From Eudorina sp. 2006-703-Eu-15 (lineage: Eukaryota > Chlorophyta > Chlorophyceae > Chlamydomonadales > Volvocaceae), in assembly GCA_003117195.1 (NCBI GenBank), contig BDSI01000012.1:1121316-1185315 (forward strand): DNA of 64,000 bases. Direction: 5' to 3'. Positions 56,627 through 64,000 of the stretch are shown in pieces (positions within the stretch are counted from its first letter, which is position 1; the number at the start of each line of letters is the position of its first letter). Below the pieces are notes generated by a model. It was not told the DNA's origin and made no database searches. It saw only the letters and a program-made list of their open reading frames with translations. Made by a program: the position numbers and the translations under genes.

Positions 56627-59600
56627 ATGAGTATGTTCTCTTTAAACTACTTGCCTCTGCGAAGCTCAATAATTGGTTCGTTTCGATCAAGAAGAAAAAC
56701 CGGTCTGTTCGACCGGGAAGTGGTCCACTATGGAGCGGAGTCCTGTCGACCGATCATGCGTTCGGGTGTATCTTCTTTCAATGGCCATTTAGTTACTACC
56801 GTCGCGACCCAGCCGCAAGAAGTGGGAGGCGCGCCCACGCTACCTTCAAGTGCACCAAGTTCACCTGTGCGTAGCGACAGTGATAACTTACTTGCTTATG
56901 ATGACGACACGTTGGCTGTCCCCGCCGGCACCCGAGTTCGGGACACTGGAAACGCAACCCGTGGCGCCCTCAGTGAGCAGCCGGGCACCCGTGCACCTGC
57001 CCTGATGCCCGATCCCGCTGCTGGCGGCAAACCTTTGAGATCACCCCAGACAGGCCGCAGCCCGCGCGGCCGCAGGGCTGGCGGGAACAGTGGGCCTCCA
57101 GGTAGTGCAGCAGCATCGCCAATCACGTACAGGGTCGTACAGCTTGCAGATACTGCCGCCGCCGCCGCCGTACCAGCTGCGCCAACAGAACAAAACATGA
57201 AGCACAGCAACAACAGCAACGGCGCCGCAGGGCCTGCCAGTGCCGGCTCCGATGCCAGCCTGGTCCTGGGCCGCAGCGCCGGTCCGGACCCGCACACTGC
57301 GCGCCCCCGCTCACCATCGCCTCGGCCACACAGCCGCCTCCGCACCGTCACCCGACCCCTGCCCCGGGTGCTGTTCCTTCACACCGGCGGCACACTGGGC
57401 ATGGACCCGGAGGTGAGTCGATGCTGACCCGGGAAAGGCGCTAAGCAGCGCCACGGCCTTGCGGGGTGCTTACGAGGAGGCGCCTGGGTTGCAACCCATG
57501 ACGTCAGCGGATCTGCGGAACCATGGGGCTTGAGGGACCCTGCCATGGGCCGTGTTTTGGCCGTATGGCCGATGTGGGTTTCGTCGGTCTACAGCGACAC
57601 TGCGGCGGAGCCACTCACCCTGGAGGAAACCTGCGTGACCCAGAGGGTGGTGGAACTGCTCCCGGGAGGGCGCAGGGCGGGGTCGTGCAGGTTGGTGCAT
57701 CGCCGTACAACGCAGCCGCGCGAGCGCCGGTACTGTACTGTGAAGAGCTCCGACGCCTTGCGCGGCAGTGGATCACGTGCGCGTGTCGCGCCGTTTGGGT
57801 GTCATCGTCATTTTACTGCGCAGCAAGCAGCAGTTACCTAATTTTGATTTGTGTTGGTTAGTTTGTGGCATTAGCCCACCGTCTTCCCTAGGCACTTATT
57901 ACGTCAGTAGAGCAGTCATACGGCCTGACACGCGGGTGCGCATGCCCGGGTTGCAGCCGGCTGCACCGCCTGCCGCTATTGCACGGCAGCCTCCCTTGCA
58001 CATTCAGGGCGGCGCAAAGCTGTGGGTGCCGTACCATGGAACCAACGACCGCAGCATCCATGCTCCAACCCCGGCCTAGCCGGACAAATTTGTTCCCCCG
58101 CGGGGGGAACGGACACGACGGGCCTCGTGGGGTTGGGCCGCACGGTGATCGGCACCTGTGCGAGCAGCTGTACCCTATACCCTATACCCTATTCTGTGCG
58201 CGCTTGGGCGTTGGGCACTTGGGCTCCTCCGCTGCGCAGGAGGCCTTCGAGGAGGACGACGGCCACAACCTGCGCGTCCGGGCGGGCGCCACGGAGGGGT
58301 CCTACAAGGCCACTCTCAGACCCGGCGAGATGCTGTCCAGCCTGCTCAGTGGGTGGGGGCGGGGCCGGGCGGGCGTGGGCCGAGGGGTCGGCTGAGGGGT
58401 CGGCTGAGGGGTCGGCTGAGGGGTCGGCTGAGGGGTCGGCTGAGGGGTCGGCTGAGGGGTCGGCTGAGGGGTCGGCTGAGGGGTCGGCTGCGAAAGGCTT
58501 CGCCCCCGGGGCTCCCCGTTGCGGACGGGAGCGCGCGCGGCACCCCTGTTCTCCTGTTGGGGTCTGCCTCTGAACGTCTGAAACGTCGAAAGTGGCCTGC
58601 CTACCTGCTGGTGTGGCCCGCGTGCTTGTCTGTCTGACTGCCTGGCATGCGGCTGAGTGGTGCGCTGCAGCGGCAGGGCGGACACATCCGCAATGACGTG
58701 TCTCGCCCGGCGCTTGCTGTGCCCTTCCGCAGCGATGGTTCCGGAGCTGGAAAAGTTCGCCAATGTCGACCTGCAGGTGTGGGAAGGGGAAGGGGGCAGC
58801 CCCGTGAGCACTCCTCGCCTCCTACTGCCGCACCAGCTGATCAGGCGCTTGAGTTCTGACAAGCGGTGCTGACATCTGGATGTCCGACTGGAGATCCGAT
58901 CTGCCTGGGTTCCCGATCTCGGTTTTCTCAATCTGGATTGCCAATCCGGGTTTTTCCACCTGAATATCCTGTCTGGATTTCAGATCTGGATTTACGATCT
59001 GGGTTTTTAATCTGGGTTTCCGATCTGGGTTTTTGATTTGGGTTTTGATCTGGGTTCCTCCTGCGCTCCTCCTCCTCTCTCCTTCCGGGCGGCGTGCAGG
59101 TGTTGTTCAACAAGGACAGCAGCCGCGTGGGCCCAGCGGACTGGGTCCACATCGCTCGGGCGCTGGACCACAACCGCAACCACTACGACGCCTTCGTGGT
59201 AGGTCCGTCGCGGATCCGCGACAGATTCGCCGACCCGAGCCCAACTATTTGATGTCAGCCGTCCGGTCGAGCCACACCAGCCGCCCCCACACGCCCTGCA
59301 ATGCGGCCGGGCTGCATCCAACCCTTCCGGCTGAGGCGCCCCATGGGGCAACGCGTGCGCAGGTGGTCCACGGCACGGACACCCTGGCCTACACGGCGGC
59401 GGCGCTGTCACTGATGCTGTGCGGTTTCAAAAAGCCCATTGTGCTGACGGGTGGGGCTGGGCTGGGGCTGGGGTTGGGGTTGGGTGGGCTGGGATTAGAT
59501 GAGATTGGCGATGCGGTAGGACGACCGGCACTGCGGGGCTGACGGCTGAGCAGTGGGACGGTTGGGCAGCGACGGCGGACGGTAACAGTGGGGTTCCTGG

Positions 59601-61805
59601 CGGGGGGTAATAGTTCACCTCTAGGGTTTCCATGCCTGTGTTGTATACGACAACCTCCCCCGTAGTATCCGATTTCCCTCGGGAAGGATGCTCAGCCGGT
59701 TGGCCCCCGCTGTCTCCGTCCCTCCACACTCCACCGGGTCACCCTTCTGCCGCTGCCGCCGCCGCCGATGCGCGTTGTTCGCCCTCCTGGGCAAGTGCAG
59801 GCAGCCAACTGCCGCTGCGGGCGCCCCGCACCGATGCCCGACAGAACCTGCTGGACTCCATCCAGGTGAGTCGTGAGTGTCCACCTCACGAGGCCGGGGC
59901 GGGCGGGCGCCGGGTGGGCCGCACCCAGTTGCCAGTGCGGCAGTACGGCACCTGGTGCACGGGAAAGTGAGCGGACGCGTGGACCTCGGGGGCGCCCGTA
60001 GAAAGGGGGAGGTGGCCGGAAGGGGCCGCCGTGAGCGGAGTGGGGAGGAGCTGCGGGGACCCGGAGGCTGTACAGGAGGAGCGTACTGACACTTGGCCAT
60101 GTTCGTGGCAGCAGGCGCGGCACACGCACCCAAGGGTTGCGGCACCGGGTGAAGTGGCTCTGCACGCCCTCAGCCCGTGTGCCTGTCCCTGCCCTCCTGA
60201 CCCCTTGCCCTCACTGACCCCCTGCCCTCCTGGCCCCCTGCCCTCCTGGCCCCCTGCCCTCCTGGCCTCAGGTTGCTACCTCGGCCTTCAGCCCGCCCCA
60301 TGTGGAGCTGCAGGAAGTCGCGGTGTGCTTCGGAGGCAAGCTGATGCGGGGGAACAGGACGCAGAAGGTGCGCGTGCACCCGTGGGGGGGTGGGTGGGTG
60401 CGTGGGTGGGTGGGTGCTGTCGGTTATTCTCTCTGCACTGGGGGGTGGGGAGGGAGGGTGTTGTGTCCCTAGTGGGTGGGTGGGTGGGTGGGTGGGTGAA
60501 ATTGCAATCTGCTATTTCGGACTCTAATGCACCGCCCGCCCTCAACGTCACCACTTGCGGTCAGGGGCTGTCCTGTCACCATGCTATGCTGCTACTGCTG
60601 CTGTCGTTGCTGCCGCTGCTGCCGCTGCTGCTGCTACTGCGCCTTCACCCCACCCCACCCCTCCCCACCTCCCTTCCCACCTCCTTCCCCACCCCGACCT
60701 CCAGGTCAACTCGGCGGCCTACCAGGCGTTCGACTCCCTGACCTACCCCTACCTGGCCACCTTGGGGATCGACGTGGACTGGAACACCCGGGTGCTGCTG
60801 CGGGTGGAGGGCGCGTACAAGCCGAGGTTCAAGGCACGACGCGGCGGCGAGGGGAGGGGAGGGGAGGGGAGGAGAGGGAGGGTTCACAGCTGCGGAGGGA
60901 AGCGTTCGGCAGACGCCCGGCCTGGCCTGCTAGAAGTCTGTTTTTGCTCGATTTGCGCGCGCAAGAGATCGTTGGCTAATCAAGCCAGGGTAGTTAACGA
61001 ACAGCAGGTGCTTCATTGTTCAAGTTCTGTCTCTTGCGGTGGCGCGGTACGTGTGAAACCTGTCTAAACACCTGATCACACCTCCCCCTTCCCACCCGCC
61101 CCGGTTCTGGTGGCCTCTGGCTTCCCGGCAGTTGGACCCAAGGGTCATCCGCATACCGGTGGTCCCGGGCAGCGATCCGCGCATGGCGTACGGCGACCTG
61201 TACGGCCGTGGCGTGCGCGGCGTGGTGCTGGAGGCGTTCGGCGTGGGCAACCTGCCCGACCAGGCGTCGTACGGCTGGCTGCCGTGGCTCAAGGACCAGA
61301 CAGCCAAGGGCCTGCAGGTACGCCGGGGGGCACCCATGCGCTCCGTGTGCATCCATGAAGCAGCCATGGTGTGTCCGTCCGTCCGTCCGTCCGTCCGTCC
61401 GTCCGTCCGTCCGTCCGTCCGTCCAACCTCACGTGCGCCCCGTGGCTTGTGCCAAGTCCACGATGCGGACCTATCGGCAGCCCGGGCTCCCGGTCGTCCG
61501 TTTTGTCCTCTGGCAGCTACGGCCCCCTTCCCCGCCGCCCCCTTCCCCGCCGCCCCGGTCCTCGTGAAGGCGACGGCCGCTCGCGCCCCTCGCGTCCCCC
61601 CCTCGCCCGCCGGCAGGTGTGTCTGACCAGCCAGTGCTCCTCGGGGCCGCTGCAGCCCGCGCTGTACCGGGCGGGGCAGCTGGCGACGCGGATGGGCGTC
61701 AACGCGGGGCCGCACATGACGCCCGAGTGCGCCGCCGTGAAGCTCATGTTCTGCCTCAAGCACCCGGACCTGGCGCTGGGGGTGCCGCTGGCGGGGGAGC
61801 TGTGA
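56627..61805 (+). CDS. L-asparaginase, type I (bacterial/cytosolic-type fold)
   Basis: Ten exons: 56627-57412, 58240-58348, 58733-58776, 59100-59198, 59363-59450, 59801-59865, 60272-60367, 60705-60833, 61132-61317, 61617-61805; 1791 nt, 596 residues. It hydrolyses asparagine to aspartate and ammonia. The catalytic motifs are intact: RVLFLHTGGTLGMD (Thr253), VVHGTDTLAYTA (Thr351-Asp352) and CFGGKLMRGNR (Lys420). Other blocks are LFNKDSSRVGPADWV, VLTGSQLPLRAPRTDARQNL, IPVVPGSDPRMAYGDLYGRG, LEAFGVGNLPD and the C-terminal HMTPECAAVKLMFCL. Residues 1-245 are a disordered Ser/Pro/Ala/Arg-rich extension unusual for the family. All introns are GT-AG except after exon 8, where the only phase-compatible end at a conserved spot is AAG/GCACGA, a GC-AG intron; a nearby GT donor cannot be excluded. 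Confidence 0.92.
58385..58492. repeat. 12-bp minisatellite (GGTCGGCTGAGG), nine copies
   Basis: Perfect tandem copies in intron 2 of the asparaginase gene. One frame has a stop in every unit, the others are open. Confidence 0.97.
61372..61424. repeat. (GTCC)n microsatellite
   Basis: About 13 tetramers in the last intron of the asparaginase gene. Confidence 0.95.
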
Positions 61806-63766
61806 GGGGCGCGGCTGCTGGGGCTGAGGGGCGGGTGTTGGGTTTGGGTTTCAGGGGCAGGTTGCCGGGGGGGGCGTGCGGTGTGTGTGCGGTGTGTGTA
61901 ATTGTTGCGTGTGTGTGTGTCTGTGTGAAGGGCGAGGACTCAGTCCGATGGATGCGGTGCGGTTGAGTGAGTGAATATGAATTTAAGCGAGCATTACGGC
62001 ACTGGGCAGCATCCAGGCAATCCTGGTTGGGCATCGGCGCGTGGGAATGTGCCCTGGTGGCCATCGGGAGCGGCGTCGCGGCGGGTGCGATCGGAGTCCC
62101 GGCTTAGAAGCCAATAACAGTCGTCACGGCCCGCAAGCGTGGCGGTACGGTACTTGGGCGGCAGATGATGGAAAGACGACGGTTGTAACTGTACGACAGG
62201 TTTCGTCGAGTGCATAAACCCGGAGTTGGGAAGGGGTGCGGCCTCTCCTGTGAACAGCTCAAGGCTGTCAGGCTGGGGGTGCGGGTGCGGGTGTGGACAG
62301 AGCACGGTGTATCTCCAAGGCTTGACTGCCCTGCGAATTTGTAACCGGGCAGAGCGCATTCCAGATGCTCATCCCGTCAACGAAGCGCTGGCGCGGGCCC
62401 AGCAATGCAAACGAACGAACAGACCCGATAATGGGGGCTATCCTAGCGGCACCGCCAGCGCGTGAAACAGCAGCGGGACCAGGAACAAGAACCCACAGGG
62501 CTGAAAGGAGTAGAACGCAGTAAAATTGCGCAGGATTAATAGTTGCGGAACATTGATGTACGGCATGTCGTGGGTATCCGCCAGATCTAATTTCTAACTT
62601 CTTACGCCCATACATTGGTGGAATTTAGGAATCCCGTCAAACTTACTTACTATAAAATCCCTTCCCAATCCCCAAACGGCGAGACCGCGCTTCCTCCTAG
62701 CGAAGAAGCGGTTCGGTGATGATAGGGCGTCGTGCCCGGGATGCACCTGTCCCTCCGTATTGTTCCGTCGCGGAACGATACGGTACTGACCAAGGTGATC
62801 AAGCCTGGCAGCGCCTTCCTAGTAGCTGTTACTGTTGGCGGCTTGGCACCGACACAGCATCCCGCCGGTGTAACGTCGATGTTGTAGTTACGAGTTAGTT
62901 CCGCATTATTCCAATATGTTTAAATATCCGGTTTCGTATTGAATCGACCAGGCAAAGTGCTTTTAGCAGCAAAGCGCTTGCCTGGGGTATCGGAAGCCGG
63001 ATACTCCTACGTACGGCAGATGGATCCAGTAACTGTCATTCATCTAAGATGTCCACTGTTAATCCTTAATCCAACCTCCAGCCACCACGCATGCATGATC
63101 TGCCGTGGCCCGGACTAGAAGGCCGGCAACACGGCGTGCGACAGGCCGCGCCTGCCTGTCATGGCACATTGCGTGCTGTGCAAGTTGCGTCAGTATCAGT
63201 TTACCGTCCATCGAACAAATCCAGCATGTCATGACACGTCGTACAGCCCTCAGATGCCGACTTCGTCGTACAAGGGAAACATGTAACCTTACATGACAAG
63301 AGCAGGTACTGCATCACAGTTAGCGACCACCCAGGGGCCGCCGCTGTATCATATATACATGGCTGCGACAGCAGACCACCATCCAGCTCCAGCCCAATCC
63401 CCTGCTCCCGAGATCCTGGGGGGCCCCAGCAGGCACCGAGTCACAGCAGGGCATTCGCCTCGCGGTGAGCCATCAGCACAAATCGTCGCCTTACCGAAAC
63501 GCTGTTCCAGCCGGTCCGGTTCCGCCGTGCGTCCATCACTCGAATGCCTTACTTCCGTTCTCGCCTGCCCGTCGGGACCGATCCAATCCGCCTTTCACCT
63601 CACACGTCCAATTACCCGGATTCAAGCTACCGTCAAAGGCAGGACCTTAAAAATCAGGACGAGGACCAACGACAACATCACCCCACATCCGAATCCGCAT
63701 CCAGAGATTTCCGAGGTTTGAAACGACGTCCGCAGTGCCTCAACACACATGCGCCAAGGCAATGTC
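61806..63766. other. Convergent spacer between asparaginase and the right-edge aminotransferase
   Basis: Contains both 3' UTRs. TGTAA at 61897-61901 is the likely asparaginase poly(A) signal, 92 bases after the stop. TGTAA on the minus strand at 63293-63289 is the candidate for the aminotransferase gene. Between them GC falls, and no frame shows coding character or recognisable similarity. Confidence 0.55.
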
Positions 63767-64000
63767 CTACGTCAGCTGGCTCTTCATGCCGGTTGGATAT
63801 CCGTACGGCACAGGCACGTGGCGGGGGCTGAGCACCCCCGCCGGCGGTGGCGCCATGTCGTTGTCCATCACGTAATGCAGCGCCAGCGTCGTGAGGCCCG
63901 TCGCGCCGTCGGCAATGGGCTTGCCGTCCACCGCCCTCAACGGCACGATGGTGAAGGTGGTACACACGAGGAAGCACTCCTTGGCGGCCATCACCTCCGA
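63767..64000 (-). CDS. Class IV (branched-chain/D-amino-acid-like) aminotransferase, last exon
   Basis: Open from the window edge to a TAG at 63767, about 77 residues. The sequence EVMAAKECFLVCTTFTIVPL then RAVDGKPIADGATGLTTLAL matches the end of the fold type IV PLP-dependent aminotransferase domain, where a TT/GT-x-x-x-V-x-P-V stretch precedes the DGxxIxDGxxG turn. The C-terminal HVPVPYGYP recalls the VPVPY tail of plant D-amino-acid-aminotransferase-like proteins. The catalytic lysine and PLP-binding residues lie off the window, so activity and substrate cannot be judged. The exon start is not visible. Confidence 0.6.
   Translation of the reverse strand, partial: SEVMAAKECFLVCTTFTIVPLRAVDGKPIADGATGLTTLALHYVMDNDMAPPPAGVLSPRHVPVPYGYPTGMKSQLT

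Overview
The window looks like nuclear DNA of a volvocine green alga (Chlamydomonas/Volvox group). It is GC-rich. The genes are split by many short introns with GTGAGT/GTGCGT-type donors and pyrimidine-CAG acceptors. Proteins carry long Ala/Gly/Pro/Gln-rich linkers, introns and spacers are full of mini- and microsatellites, and TGTAA (the usual green-algal poly(A) signal) lies downstream of several stop codons. Nothing suggests a prokaryotic operon, phage or CRISPR locus. The species cannot be fixed from sequence alone.

Eleven genes were modelled by joining exons so that splice phases agree; in the nine complete ones the summed exon length is a multiple of three. From left to right: a minus-strand membrane protein cut by the left edge (to 1181); a minus-strand TRF4/PAPD5-type non-canonical poly(A) polymerase (10 exons, 3815-10617); a minus-strand L-2-hydroxyglutarate dehydrogenase (7 exons, 11471-15834); a minus-strand secretory-pathway nucleotide-diphospho-sugar transferase (3 exons, 16333-18350); a minus-strand putative organellar helical-repeat protein (6 exons, 18873-22139); a plus-strand plastid-type ferritin (7 exons, 23299-27312); a plus-strand triose-phosphate-transporter-family membrane protein (5 exons, 28463-32514); a gene-poor stretch of about 7 kb; a very large minus-strand guanylyl-cyclase-like protein of about 2560 residues (6 exons, 39649-49350); a low-GC spacer of about 3.6 kb; a plus-strand SC35-like SR splicing factor (7 exons, 52981-55650); a plus-strand type I L-asparaginase (10 exons, 56627-61805); and the last exon of a minus-strand class IV aminotransferase cut by the right edge.

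The genes do not form one pathway; this is ordinary unlinked nuclear gene order, with two divergent pairs (helical-repeat protein/ferritin and cyclase/SR protein).

The most unusual signal is in the introns. Ferritin intron 3 begins with 20 tandem copies of its own 5' splice site (26-bp period), and intron 1 of the helical-repeat gene begins with six tandem copies of its donor (15-bp period, in frame). A short element of about 40 bp recurs in introns of three unrelated genes, and a second dispersed element is always flanked by GT/CA tracts. These look like undescribed, lineage-specific intron-resident repeats.
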